Shown here: piece by piece, positions 17,127 through 26,062 of the stretch | Numbering within the stretch: the first letter of the stretch is position 1 | How the letters are laid out: every line of letters begins with the position of its first letter | DNA from: Enteractinococcus coprophilus | GTDB lineage: Bacteria; Actinomycetota; Actinomycetes; Actinomycetales; Micrococcaceae | Direction: 5' to 3' | Assembly: GCF_006716305.1 (NCBI RefSeq) | Contig: NZ_VFOU01000001.1 | Coordinates: 496,001-560,000, forward strand | Length of the DNA stretch: 64,000 bases | Notes under the pieces: model-generated | What the model was told of the DNA's origin: nothing | The model's input: only the letters and a program-made list of their open reading frames with translations | Databases searched by the model: none | Translations under genes and position numbers: made by a program

Positions 17127-17863
17127 GGTTTCTCCTCAGAATTGGCCGACTGCACGCCACCCAAATACGCCGACTCAATGTCGACTGAAGCACGGATCTG
17201 GTCAGTAGTACCACTGGCTGTCATCACCCCGGTGGTGAGAACATACGCCCGGTCAGCAAGATCCAGTGCCCGCGTGGCATTTTGTTCCACAAGCAAGATC
17301 GTCACGCCTTCGCGATGTAGATCTTCGATGACCTCGAAGACACGATCCACTAAGGCTGGTGACAACCCCAGTGAGGGCTCATCAAGCATCAAGAGACGCG
17401 GTTTAGTCAGCAGCGCGCGAGCAATCGCAAGCTGTTGTTGTTCGCCTCCCGACAGCGTTCCTGCCCCTTGATCTGCGCGCTGTTCAAGAATTGGAAAGCG
17501 TTCAAAAATCTGCGAGCGCATGCGAGTGACTTCTGTGGCGTCATGCACCAAATAGGATCCGAGGCGTAGATTTTCATCAACCGTCAGGCTGGGGAAAATC
17601 CCGCGGTCTTCGGGCACTAATGCAATACCTCGGCGGGCAATGTCGGCGCTGCGTCTGCGTTGGATCTCCTGACCGTCTAAGATGATTTTGCCCCCGGACG
17701 CGCGGTGGGCACCGGCGATAGCAGCTAGCGTTGTGGTTTTTCCGGCGCCGTTGGCCCCGACAACTGCTACAAGTTCGCCTTCCTCGACGCGAAGGTCAAT
17801 ACCTTTCAGCGCGGGAATTGCCCCGTATCTCACGTGGAGATCCGTTACTTCAAGAAGACTCAA
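17123..17863 (-). CDS. livF: ABC transporter ATP-binding protein, LivF type
   Basis: One of two ATPases powering the amide-type importer. The 246-residue protein has Walker A GANGAGKTT (near 36-44), the LSGGEQQQLAIARALL signature, Walker B LLMLDEPSLGLSP and the H-loop replaced, as usual in LivF, around TILLVEQNA. It starts at TTG 17863 with GGAG ten bases upstream, 26 bp after livG. Confidence 0.93.
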   Translation of the reverse strand: MSLLEVTDLHVRYGAIPALKGIDLRVEEGELVAVVGANGAGKTTTLAAIAGAHRASGGKIILDGQEIQRRRSADIARRGIALVPEDRGIFPSLTVDENLRLGSYLVHDATEVTRMRSQIFERFPILEQRADQGAGTLSGGEQQQLAIARALLTKPRLLMLDEPSLGLSPALVDRVFEVIEDLHREGVTILLVEQNATRALDLADRAYVLTTGVMTASGTTDQIRASVDIESAYLGGVQSANSEEKP

Positions 17864-17889
17864 TACCTACTCCGTTTAGATGTGGCGCT

Positions 17890-18648
17890 CTAGGATGCGC
17901 CGGCCTCTGGCGCGGCTTGACTTCCCAAATAGGCTTCAACAACCGTCGGGTTTGCACGCACCTGTTCAGGAGTGCCCTCAGCGATTGTCTTGCCCTGGTT
18001 CAGTACGTGAAGTCGTTGGCACAGCCGCATGATGAGATTCATGTCGTGGTCAATGATGAGGATGCCACAGCCGAACTGGTCCGGAATATTCGAAAGCTGC
18101 CCCAATAACCGGTCGCTTTCTTCCTCGTTGAGTCCCGCTGCCGGTTCATCTAGCAACAGGTAGTTGCAGTCGGTAGCAATAGCTCGCAAGATCTCTACAA
18201 TCCGCTTTTGTCCATACGACAAGGAGTCACCAAGGACATCACGCAGGTGATCAATGCCGAACAGTTCAAGAAGTTCATGAGCCTTAGCTGCAGCTTGGGA
18301 TCGACGTATACCCGCTCCGAGTGCACCTAGCTGGACGTTTTCATAGACACTCAGTGTCCCAAAAAGTCGAACTGTTTGGAAAGTTCGTACCAGACCGGCA
18401 TGGGAGATCTTGCGTGGAGCAAGACCTGTGACCTTCTCACCGTCAATCGTCACCGTCCCTGCTGTCGGCGCCAGGGCTCCAGAAAGCACATTAACCAGGG
18501 TGGTTTTGCCTGACCCGTTGGGCCCAATCAATCCAACGATCTCGTGTTGACCAAGTGAAAGGCTCACATCATCCAGGGCCCGGAGGCCGGCGAAGTCCAT
18601 GACGACGCCACTGGCAGTGAGCCTTTCACGGTTCGAAAGGTCGTGCAT
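17890..18648 (-). CDS. livG: ABC transporter ATP-binding protein, LivG type
   Basis: Partner ATPase of the importer. Walker A is GPNGSGKTT, the signature is LSYGQKRIVEILRAI, Walker B is LLLDEPAAGLN, and the C-terminal LivG extension around ILIIDHDMNLIMRLCQRLHVLNQGK is typical. The frame is open further upstream, but ATG at 18648 overlaps the livK stop as TAATG and gives a protein of about 252 residues starting MHDLSNRERL, which fits the family. Upstream codons would lie inside livK. Confidence 0.92.
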   Translation of the reverse strand: MHDLSNRERLTASGVVMDFAGLRALDDVSLSLGQHEIVGLIGPNGSGKTTLVNVLSGALAPTAGTVTIDGEKVTGLAPRKISHAGLVRTFQTVRLFGTLSVYENVQLGALGAGIRRSQAAAKAHELLELFGIDHLRDVLGDSLSYGQKRIVEILRAIATDCNYLLLDEPAAGLNEEESDRLLGQLSNIPDQFGCGILIIDHDMNLIMRLCQRLHVLNQGKTIAEGTPEQVRANPTVVEAYLGSQAAPEAGAS

Positions 18649-19862
18649 TACGGTTCCGGAGTCCATTCCGGCTTGAACCACTTGTCGAATACCGGCTGGC
18701 CTTCGTCGAGGTAAACGATTGCCGTTTCCTTGTGTGGCTCATGACCGTCCTCAGCCGAAGCCCAAGTGAGTTTCCCGCTGAGTAGATCAAACTCCATGTC
18801 GGTCATCTGCTGCGCGAGTGTTTCGCCATCGGTCGTACCTGCTGCTTCGATCGCTTGGATGAGGGCAGTCGCGGTGTCGTAGCCCAACGCTTCAAGAATC
18901 GAAAGCGGTTCTGCGCCTTGGTGTTCGGTGAAGGTTTCGATGAACGTTGGGATCTCCGGGTTGGCGTCTTCGCTCAGGAAGGCGTGTGTAACGTAGTAAA
19001 TGTTGTTGCCGAACTCTTCCCCGAGGCTCTCGCTGAGTTCTGGTCCGTCATATCCGTCACCGCCCAGGATCATCGTGTCGATCCCGGATGCGCGAATCTC
19101 GCGAATGAACTGTGCAAGGTCAGGGTTGTACACCGAGATGTAAATAACGTCGACTTCATCAATGACCCCACGGAGTCGTTGCAGTTGGGCGCTGAAATCG
19201 CCGCCGCCGCTATAGATATCTTCAGCTACAATATTTCCGCCAGCGTTCTCCCATGATTCGATGAAGTACCGGCTGAGGGATTCGGTGTAGTCCAGGCCGT
19301 CATAGGTCACGACATAAGCATTCCGGAAGTCTTGCTCGTTATATGCCCACTCCGCTGCTGCGGCACCCATGGCAGTGTTCCAATAGCCGATGGTGAATTG
19401 CTTGTCCCCCAGCATGTCTGAGCCATAGCTTGGCGATGTTGCTCCCGGGGAAATACCAACGATGCCGGCGTCCTGCGCTGCGCGTGCAGCTGGGCTCCCG
19501 TAGTCAAAGTCAGCCGGAGCGATAAAGGCTTCTGCGCCGCGCTCGATAAGAGTCTCGGTGTTATTGGCGATCGTGGTAGTGTCGCTTGCTCCGTTGAGAT
19601 TTTCCCACACGATTTGTTTGCCAAGTACTCCGCCATTTTCGTTGGCTTCAGCAAAGGCAACTTCAATTCCTTCAAGAATTAATGCATCATAGGCAGACTG
19701 TTCTCCATCGAGATTCAGTGACCCGCCGATCACAATTTCTGATTCATTTGCCCCGTTCTGCGCTGCTGCAGTGTCTTCTTGAGCGGTTGGATCGGCCCCG
19801 CATGCTGATAAACCCAGCGTGAGCGCTGCCAATGCCGCGACTCCCATTAATGCTTTTTTCAT
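18648..19862 (-). CDS. livK: Substrate-binding lipoprotein of Liv/Urt/Fmd-type importer
   Basis: Captures the solute outside the membrane for the importer. The precursor of about 404 residues has a lipoprotein signal: MKKALMGVAALAALTLG then LSAC, with the lipidated Cys near residue 20. The mature part follows the type-I periplasmic-binding fold (GGSLNLDGEQSAYDALILEGIEVAF near the start). ATG at 19862 is chosen because GAGGGA precedes it by three bases; the frame extends seven codons further upstream. First gene of livKGFHM-fmdA. The ligand is probably an amide, inferred from the downstream amidase. Confidence 0.92.
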   Translation of the reverse strand: MKKALMGVAALAALTLGLSACGADPTAQEDTAAAQNGANESEIVIGGSLNLDGEQSAYDALILEGIEVAFAEANENGGVLGKQIVWENLNGASDTTTIANNTETLIERGAEAFIAPADFDYGSPAARAAQDAGIVGISPGATSPSYGSDMLGDKQFTIGYWNTAMGAAAAEWAYNEQDFRNAYVVTYDGLDYTESLSRYFIESWENAGGNIVAEDIYSGGGDFSAQLQRLRGVIDEVDVIYISVYNPDLAQFIREIRASGIDTMILGGDGYDGPELSESLGEEFGNNIYYVTHAFLSEDANPEIPTFIETFTEHQGAEPLSILEALGYDTATALIQAIEAAGTTDGETLAQQMTDMEFDLLSGKLTWASAEDGHEPHKETAIVYLDEGQPVFDKWFKPEWTPEP

Positions 19863-20274
19863 GGTTCCCTCTTCAAGTTCCAAACACAGATGGAAGGCTT
19901 AAATGTTCAGCCCTGATTTTGTTATGTGAGTAACAATCTTGTCATGAAGCACCTTGCCAGAGGTCATAGTTTATGTCAATCATTGCCTGACTCAATGAGA
20001 GATATCGTTCAGGCAGGAATAATATTCCGAAGGATTCTTTATACATGTGGTGTAGGGAAAAGTAGTTTTTACCAGGAACACCAGTTCTTCGCTTTCTAGA
20101 CGCGACGCTGCAGTGCGTCCGGACACAAGCTAGCACGGGACCTCATCCCAGGCGCGCTCTGCTATAACAGAATCTGGGTAGCGCACCGTATAGGCGTTGA
20201 AGCCGTGGAGTGTTGCAACCCGATCACGCTTTTCGACAGCAGCAGGCTGCTGTCTGCCACGGTAGTTAGGGTTC
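19863..20274. promoter_or_regulatory. Divergent regulatory region between livK and the first MFS gene
   Basis: About 410 bp with no credible gene. A palindrome TGTTA-N6-TAACA lies at 19920-19935, 58 bp upstream of livK. A TTGACA is present on the minus strand at 19974-19979, but no good -10 at the right spacing was seen. A perfect hairpin at 20235-20254 precedes the MFS gene. Confidence 0.45.
20235..20254. repeat. Palindrome/hairpin just upstream of the first MFS gene
   Basis: GACAGCAG (20235-20242) pairs with CTGCTGTC (20247-20254) over a 4-nt loop, ending 20 bp before the start codon. It could be an operator or a translation-modulating leader hairpin. Confidence 0.5.
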
Positions 20275-21471
20275 ATGTCGTCATCATCCGAGCAACGTCT
20301 TTGGACGCTAAATTATTTACGAGCGTTCGTCGTGATGCTCGGCATCAGCCTGGTGTTCATTACCCTGATGTCCTATATGGCGCTGTATGCCGCCAGTCGG
20401 TTTAGCGTCAACGACACTGCAGCCGGTTTCGCGGCCAGTTCATTCGTCGCCGGTGGGGCACTATCGCGCATCTTGATCGGCAAATACTTAGACTTTATCG
20501 GACGCAAGCGCACGTTGATCATCACCCTGGCGATGTTCGTCTTGTCGTGTCTGTGCTATCCGATCCTGGGCAATTATGTGTTGTTGGTGCTTGTCCGGTT
20601 TCTCCACGGGGCCGCCTTCGGGATCGCCTCGACGACCATCAGTTCGACCGTCATCACGCTGATCCCGCTGGGTCAACTCAGCGAAGGACTGGGATATATT
20701 TCCCTGGCCGGCACGATAGCCAACGCGGTGGGACCGCTGGCGGCAATTCAGCTCAGCGAACGCGCGTCCAGTCTGTGGGTTTTTGGTTTCACGACGATCT
20801 GTGCAGTCGTAGCACTGCTTGCAGTTCTACCGATGACGATCACAGAACGCACCCCGACCCGGGACGAGTATAAACGCCGTTGGCGCATTCGCGGCTCGGA
20901 TCTGGTGGATTTCAACATCCTGGCGATCGCCGTCGTCGGGCTACTCACCACCATGGGGTTCTCGGTGGTCATGACCTATCTGCCCGCTTACCTGGTGGGA
21001 TTGGAGATGACCAGTACCGCCTCAATCTTCTTTTTTGTCTGGGCATTCGCGATGTTGGTGGTCAGGCTCTTCGCCGGCCGCATGCACGACCGCTACGGTG
21101 AAAACTCCGTGCTGCCCGGAGCGCTGATATCACTCGCGCTGGGACTGGCGGTGATCGCAGTTGCAGACAGTCTGGGGCACTTCATCATCGCCGCTGTGTT
21201 GGGCGGATTCGGCCACGGGGCCGCGCTACCAAGTCTGCAGGCCGTGGGGATCAGCCGGACGACGACGGATCGCATCCCGATTGCAACCTCTACCCACTAT
21301 TTAGCGCTGGACTCGGGATTGGCTATCGGCCCGGTGATGTTGGGATTCTTGATTGGTCTGACCGGCTACACCGGCCTGTATCTCGCCGGGGCGAGCATCG
21401 TGCTGGTCGGCGTCGTGGTCTACTGGTTTGCCCACGGACGGCATGCCAAAGGTACCATCGCCACCAGATAG
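20275..21471 (+). CDS. MFS transporter (paralogue 1)
   Basis: A 398-residue major facilitator protein with about twelve membrane segments. The MFS signature GKYLDFIGRKRTL lies in the loop after the second helix near residue 68, and the mirrored FAGRMHDRYGENS occurs in the second half. The family is that of drug/arabinose-efflux type permeases (MFS_1); the substrate is unknown. It is closely related to the second MFS gene at 23359, sharing for example WRIRGSDL, LPSLQAVGISRTT and STHYLALD. ATG at 20275 has a modest AGGG before it. It is convergent with the epimerase-fusion gene. Confidence 0.9.
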   Translation: MSSSSEQRLWTLNYLRAFVVMLGISLVFITLMSYMALYAASRFSVNDTAAGFAASSFVAGGALSRILIGKYLDFIGRKRTLIITLAMFVLSCLCYPILGNYVLLVLVRFLHGAAFGIASTTISSTVITLIPLGQLSEGLGYISLAGTIANAVGPLAAIQLSERASSLWVFGFTTICAVVALLAVLPMTITERTPTRDEYKRRWRIRGSDLVDFNILAIAVVGLLTTMGFSVVMTYLPAYLVGLEMTSTASIFFFVWAFAMLVVRLFAGRMHDRYGENSVLPGALISLALGLAVIAVADSLGHFIIAAVLGGFGHGAALPSLQAVGISRTTTDRIPIATSTHYLALDSGLAIGPVMLGFLIGLTGYTGLYLAGASIVLVGVVVYWFAHGRHAKGTIATR

Positions 21472-21520
21472 GAGGAGTCCAGCCGCTGAGCCATTTTCGA
21501 GTTAGTCGCCGACGCTGTGC

Positions 21521-23098
21521 TCAAAAGGCTTTCTTGAAGGCCCGTTCCCGGGCGTATTCGTGAGCTTTCTGCAGACGCTCATACTGGCGCAGAGTATCAT
21601 CGATGAGCTGTTCAAAGACGCTTGCCGGAACCCCCAGTGCATCGGCGTTGTTTATCAGGGTCTTCCAGCCGTGGAGTTTGCCGGTCACGGCGGACAACAT
21701 CAGCTCGGTTTCCAGCACCAAAACCGACGGGACGTCTTTGACCTCTTTCGGAAAATACGATTTCACGCGCGCGACGCGTTCACCAACCCACAGTCCCGGG
21801 GCGAGGAGGCCGGGACGTGGGAAGCCTTGGCTATTCATCAGTTTTTGTAAAAACTTCTGCTCGATCCGGACCTCTTCGGCTACGGTGGCAACATCACCAT
21901 AGAACGGAGTATTCAGATAGGCTTGCGCCAGCCGTTGCATCCGGTTGTACCCCGCTGCTGCTCCGGCCAAGTGGTCTGCCATGTACTGCCGCAGTGCTAA
22001 TGCGTCAATGTCGTCGGGGAGCCGGTGGCCTTTCGGCGGCAGGGTAAATGGCGCAACCGAGCGCTGTTCGCGCGGGCGCATCGGCGCAGAACGTTTGCCT
22101 TGGCCTGCTGCCATGCCCTCGATCAGCTCTGCTAACGCCTCCGCACCAGTTTTGGTTGGCTGCCACCCAAGTTCCTGCTTTGCTCGGGTATTGTCCATGA
22201 GCGGTGCATGGACCGCCATGTCCAACCATCCCTCATCGGCCGGCAGCAATCCCGAGCGGTGGGCCGCTTTGACCAACGGACGCAAGGCTTTACTCGGTAT
22301 CGGGAGCACCCGGCCGTATTTCGTGTTGCCCGTCAGCACTCCCCCAATAATCTGCGGTGTCAAAATATCGTCGGCGCAGATATTGAAGGCCCCGTCGGCC
22401 CCCTTGAGCGCGGCCAAGACGTATGCTTGTGCGACGTCGTCGGTATGAACCGCCTGGGCGCGGGCTTCTTTCGGAAAAGGGATGATCGGTGGGCGCCCGG
22501 CACGCAAGAACTGCACCGGCACCCACTCGCCGAGAAAGTACCGCTGAATCTCAGAACCGGCGCTGCCCTGGAATTTTAACGCCGGACGGAGTCGGGCCAC
22601 CGTGACCTCGGGGTGCTTGACCTGAAATTCATCCATGACGCGTTCTTGAGCCGCTTTATCTACGCTGTAGTGCGAACTCGCGATCCCAACGGTCGACCAG
22701 GACTCATCACGCAGCTGGTCGTCGTTGACGCCAGAATATGCGCCGACCGAGGACGCCACGACAATATGTTTGACCCCGGCGGCAGCCGCTGCTTCTAGGA
22801 CGTGGCGGGTGCCGTCGACATTGACCCGGCGCAACAATTCGCGCTCTTTATTGGGCTGGATGAGCCAGGAGAGGTGGATGACGGCATCGTATCCAGTCAA
22901 CGCTTCGATCAATTCGGCGCGCGAATCTTCGAACTGGACGTCGATGCTGCGCCAGTCAGCATGGTTATACGGCTCTAACTCTTGATTTGGAAGCCGGCGA
23001 GCAATACCAAGAATCGATTCGACGCCGTCCTGGCGAGCTAACTCGCGCAACACCGCGGTTCCGGCATTACCGGTCGCTCCAACGACTGCAATTCGCAT
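21521..23098 (-). CDS. NAD-dependent epimerase/dehydratase fused to a helical C-terminal domain
   Basis: A 525-residue protein. Residues 1 to about 320 are an extended short-chain dehydrogenase: VVGATGNAGTAVLREL at the N-terminus, catalytic YSVDKAAQE (YxxxK) near residue 144, and the substrate-domain end LGWQPTKTGAEALAELIEGM. Residues from about 350 to 525 are alpha-helical with no recognised family: they include YMADHLAGAAAGYNRM, EEVRIEQKFLQKLMNSQGF and FEQLIDDTLRQYERLQKAHEY. The extension almost doubles the usual length. It lies between two paralogous MFS genes. Function of the fusion is unknown. Confidence 0.82.
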   Translation of the reverse strand: MRIAVVGATGNAGTAVLRELARQDGVESILGIARRLPNQELEPYNHADWRSIDVQFEDSRAELIEALTGYDAVIHLSWLIQPNKERELLRRVNVDGTRHVLEAAAAAGVKHIVVASSVGAYSGVNDDQLRDESWSTVGIASSHYSVDKAAQERVMDEFQVKHPEVTVARLRPALKFQGSAGSEIQRYFLGEWVPVQFLRAGRPPIIPFPKEARAQAVHTDDVAQAYVLAALKGADGAFNICADDILTPQIIGGVLTGNTKYGRVLPIPSKALRPLVKAAHRSGLLPADEGWLDMAVHAPLMDNTRAKQELGWQPTKTGAEALAELIEGMAAGQGKRSAPMRPREQRSVAPFTLPPKGHRLPDDIDALALRQYMADHLAGAAAGYNRMQRLAQAYLNTPFYGDVATVAEEVRIEQKFLQKLMNSQGFPRPGLLAPGLWVGERVARVKSYFPKEVKDVPSVLVLETELMLSAVTGKLHGWKTLINNADALGVPASVFEQLIDDTLRQYERLQKAHEYARERAFKKAF

Positions 23099-23358
23099 GA
23101 AAAACTCCTGTGTCGTTTAGTTGAGCTTCGAAATGTGCGATGAGATATCCCTATAAAAGCACGCGAGTCCCGCTTGAAACAATGGCTCGCTCACGAAGAA
23201 GCACCCTGACCTCGACTTCGGAGGCGGTTGTGGTCTGCCGGTGTGGTCAACAGTGTTGAGCATCACCCCGAGAGTAGTATCGTGACTAGAATCGTTGCGT
23301 TGGTTAACTATTTGTTCATGAAATGGATCCGGAGGATGCGAATGCTTGGTGTGGGGAC

Positions 23359-24573
23359 ATGACTGCTACGACCAAGAATGCGCTTTTTACCCGCGACTAT
23401 TTCCTAGCTTTCACGGTGCTTTTAGGCGCCTACATTGTGTTCGTTGCACTCATGACGTTCATGGCTTTATATGCCGCAGATCGTTTTCAGGTCGGTGACA
23501 CCGCTGCGGGCTTTGCCGCCAGCTCATTCGTGCTCGGCGCCGGTCTGGTGCGCCTGGTGATCGGCAAGTATCTGGACTTCATTGGCCGCAAGCGTACCCT
23601 GATCTTTTCCCTGATCGCTTTCACGGTGAGCTCCCTGCTCTATCCGCTGGTGGATCACTACAGCGTGCTCATCATCCTGCGCATCCTCCAAGGCACGGCG
23701 TTCGGGATCATCTCCACGGCCATCACCTCGGTCGTGATTGACATTATTCCGATCAGCCGGCGCAGCGAAGGCTTAGGATATTACGCGCTGGCGGCCACCC
23801 TGGGCATGGCTATCGGGCCATTTGCTGCCGTACAAATCAGTGCGGTGACCTCCGATGTGTGGGTCTTCAACTTCACGGCGCTATGCGCTGCCATCTCGCT
23901 CCTCGTCGTGTTGCCGATGCGCATTCAAGAACACCCACCCAGCGCAGCAGAGCACGCCCAACGCTGGCGCATCCGCGGCTCTGACCTCATCGATATCAAG
24001 GTTTTGCCGGTCGCCATTGTCGCGTTCCTCAGCGCTATCGGGTACGCGTTGATCACCACCTACCTACCACCGTTTCTAGTAGGCCAAGGGATGGCCGAGG
24101 CCGCGTCTTTATTCTTTATCGTGTTTGCGTTGACGATGCTCGGCGTCCGGCTCTTTGCAGGCCGCATTCATGACCAACGCGGCGAAAACGCCGTCATCCC
24201 GCTGGCACTGCTGGCGTTTGCGCTGAGTCTGGGATTACTCGCGGTGACCGATAGCCTCTGGCAGGTCATCGTCGCGGCCATTCTGGGCGGGATAGGCCAG
24301 GGCGGTGCTGTCCCAAGCTTGCAGGCGGTAGGCATCAGTCGGACGACGCACGACCGAGTTCCCATTGCGACGTCGACACACTATCTGGCATTGGACGCGG
24401 GCATTGCTGTGGGGCCGGTCGCATTGGGTTTCACAATCGGAGTTAGCGGTTACTTCGGGCTCTACCTTGCCGGGGCGGCGGTGCTACTGGCGTCGATCGG
24501 GGTGTACTGGTTGACACACGGGCGCCATACCGTTGTCGCGGATACTGCCCAGGACCGACACCACGATAGCTAA
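23359..24573 (+). CDS. MFS transporter (paralogue 2)
   Basis: A twelve-helix major facilitator permease of about 404 residues. It carries GKYLDFIGRKRTLI after helix 2 and FAGRIHDQRGENA in the second half, nearly the same loops as the first MFS protein. Over half of the residues appear identical between the two by eye. The frame opens at an ATG at 23323, but the ATG at 23359 aligns with the start of the paralogue (MTATTKNALFTRDYF) and follows GGGGAC. It is convergent with the first alcohol dehydrogenase gene. Substrate unknown. Confidence 0.88.
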   Translation: MTATTKNALFTRDYFLAFTVLLGAYIVFVALMTFMALYAADRFQVGDTAAGFAASSFVLGAGLVRLVIGKYLDFIGRKRTLIFSLIAFTVSSLLYPLVDHYSVLIILRILQGTAFGIISTAITSVVIDIIPISRRSEGLGYYALAATLGMAIGPFAAVQISAVTSDVWVFNFTALCAAISLLVVLPMRIQEHPPSAAEHAQRWRIRGSDLIDIKVLPVAIVAFLSAIGYALITTYLPPFLVGQGMAEAASLFFIVFALTMLGVRLFAGRIHDQRGENAVIPLALLAFALSLGLLAVTDSLWQVIVAAILGGIGQGGAVPSLQAVGISRTTHDRVPIATSTHYLALDAGIAVGPVALGFTIGVSGYFGLYLAGAAVLLASIGVYWLTHGRHTVVADTAQDRHHDS

Positions 24574-24641
24574 TCCGGGCGCTGGTCCGAAACTTCCAAC
24601 AGGCATGCTCGTGGTGGTTCTGCAGGTGGTGCAACTCTGCT

Positions 24642-25817
24642 TTAGGGTTGCAGCACGACTTTAATGCAGCCGTCGTCTTTTTTCTGAAACATCTCATACG
24701 CCTCGGGCGCTTGTTCCAGCGGGACACGGTGCGTGACCAAATCAGTGACGCCCAGTGGGTCGGCGGGGTCCTCAACATAGGGCAGCAGATCTTGATCCCA
24801 GTTGCGCACATTGCACTGACCGGCCGTGATGGTCAGCTGTTTGTCGAAAATCGTGAGCATCGGCAGTGGCGTGGCCGCCCCACCGTACACCCCACTGAGC
24901 GACACGGTGCCGCCGCGGCCAGCCAGTTCCAACGCCGACGTCAGGGCCGCGGTGCGATCAAGCCCCACGGTCTCCATAGCTTTTTGTCCCAGCGCGTCGG
25001 GCAGCAGACCCACTGCGCGTTGCAAGGTCGCAGTAATTGGGTTCCCATGCGCTTCCATACCGACGGCGTCGACCACCCCGTCGGCTCCGCGCCCGCGGGT
25101 GCGTTCATTGACCAGCTCGGTAGCTTCCTCATGATTCGCTGCCACGACTACGCCGTGGCGAGCCGCCATATCGCGACGTTCCACCACCGGGTCAACTGCG
25201 ACGACGTCGTAGCCCAGGTGAACCCCGATGCGGGCCACGAATTGCCCCACCGGACCAAGTCCCAGCACCGCCAGCACGCCGTCATCAGGCATGTGCGCGT
25301 ACTTTACGGCTTGCCATGCGGTGGGGAGGATATCGGATAGGAAGAGGTAGTGTTCATCGGATAATTCGGTCCCGACTTTGATTGGCCCGTAGTCGGCGTG
25401 CGGTACCCGCAGGTACTCTGCTTGACCACCGGGCAGTTGGCCATAAAGTTTCGAATATCCCAGCAGGGTCGCACCGGTGCCGTACTCAGTCACCTGGGTG
25501 GTCTCACACTGCGACTGCAGTCCACGCCAGCAGTAATAACACGTGCCACAAGCAACATTGAAGGGAATGACCACACGGTCGCCGGGTTTCAAATTATTGA
25601 CGGCGGCGCCGACTTCTTCCACGATCCCCATCGGTTCGTGGCCGATGATATCGCCTTCGGTCATAAACGGCGTCAACACTTCGTAAAGGTGCAGATCGGA
25701 ACCACAGATGGCCGTGGAGGTGATCCGGATGATCGCATCGGTTGGATCTTGAATTTTCGGGTCGGGAACTTCTTCGACGGAGACCTTGCGTCGGCCTTGC
25801 CAGGTGACTGCTCGCAT
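24642..25817 (-). CDS. Zinc-dependent alcohol dehydrogenase (copy 1 of a tandem pair)
   Basis: A medium-chain dehydrogenase of 391 residues in the formaldehyde-dehydrogenase-like group. Catalytic zinc ligands are Cys38 (ICGSDLH) and His60-Glu61 (GHEP); structural zinc ligands are Cys90, 93, 96 and 104. The NAD site is GLGPVGQFVARIG, followed by an acidic VAVDPV that points to NAD. The family includes glutathione-independent formaldehyde dehydrogenases and threonine-dehydrogenase-like enzymes; the natural substrate is not evident. It is about 85% identical by eye to the next gene leftward-transcribed upstream at 26063, with equal length. Even the region before the start codon is shared, marking a recent duplication. 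Confidence 0.9.
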   Translation of the reverse strand: MRAVTWQGRRKVSVEEVPDPKIQDPTDAIIRITSTAICGSDLHLYEVLTPFMTEGDIIGHEPMGIVEEVGAAVNNLKPGDRVVIPFNVACGTCYYCWRGLQSQCETTQVTEYGTGATLLGYSKLYGQLPGGQAEYLRVPHADYGPIKVGTELSDEHYLFLSDILPTAWQAVKYAHMPDDGVLAVLGLGPVGQFVARIGVHLGYDVVAVDPVVERRDMAARHGVVVAANHEEATELVNERTRGRGADGVVDAVGMEAHGNPITATLQRAVGLLPDALGQKAMETVGLDRTAALTSALELAGRGGTVSLSGVYGGAATPLPMLTIFDKQLTITAGQCNVRNWDQDLLPYVEDPADPLGVTDLVTHRVPLEQAPEAYEMFQKKDDGCIKVVLQP

Positions 25818-26062
25818 GAACCTTCCTCGCTCTACTGGATCGCGGGGCGTACGTTTTGCTGTGTTGCGAGTCTAAAGGCTTGATTTTGAGGCGTCTACGC
25901 CGAGCAATACATTAGATTGAGATCTCGAGTAACTGCCCGGCGCGCTTCCCGTCCCCTCACGTGCATACGGGTAATGCTGTGGAGGTAGTGAACACGAGCA
26001 GTATTGTTGAGCACCCCGAACGAGATGCCGCGCGCTAGAGCTCAGACCACGCCCGCTCTGAA

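Noticed and set aside
24648-25340. Open plus-strand frame over the first alcohol dehydrogenase
   Set aside because: The minus-strand protein is intact with all zinc ligands, and the same antisense frame is not kept over the second copy.
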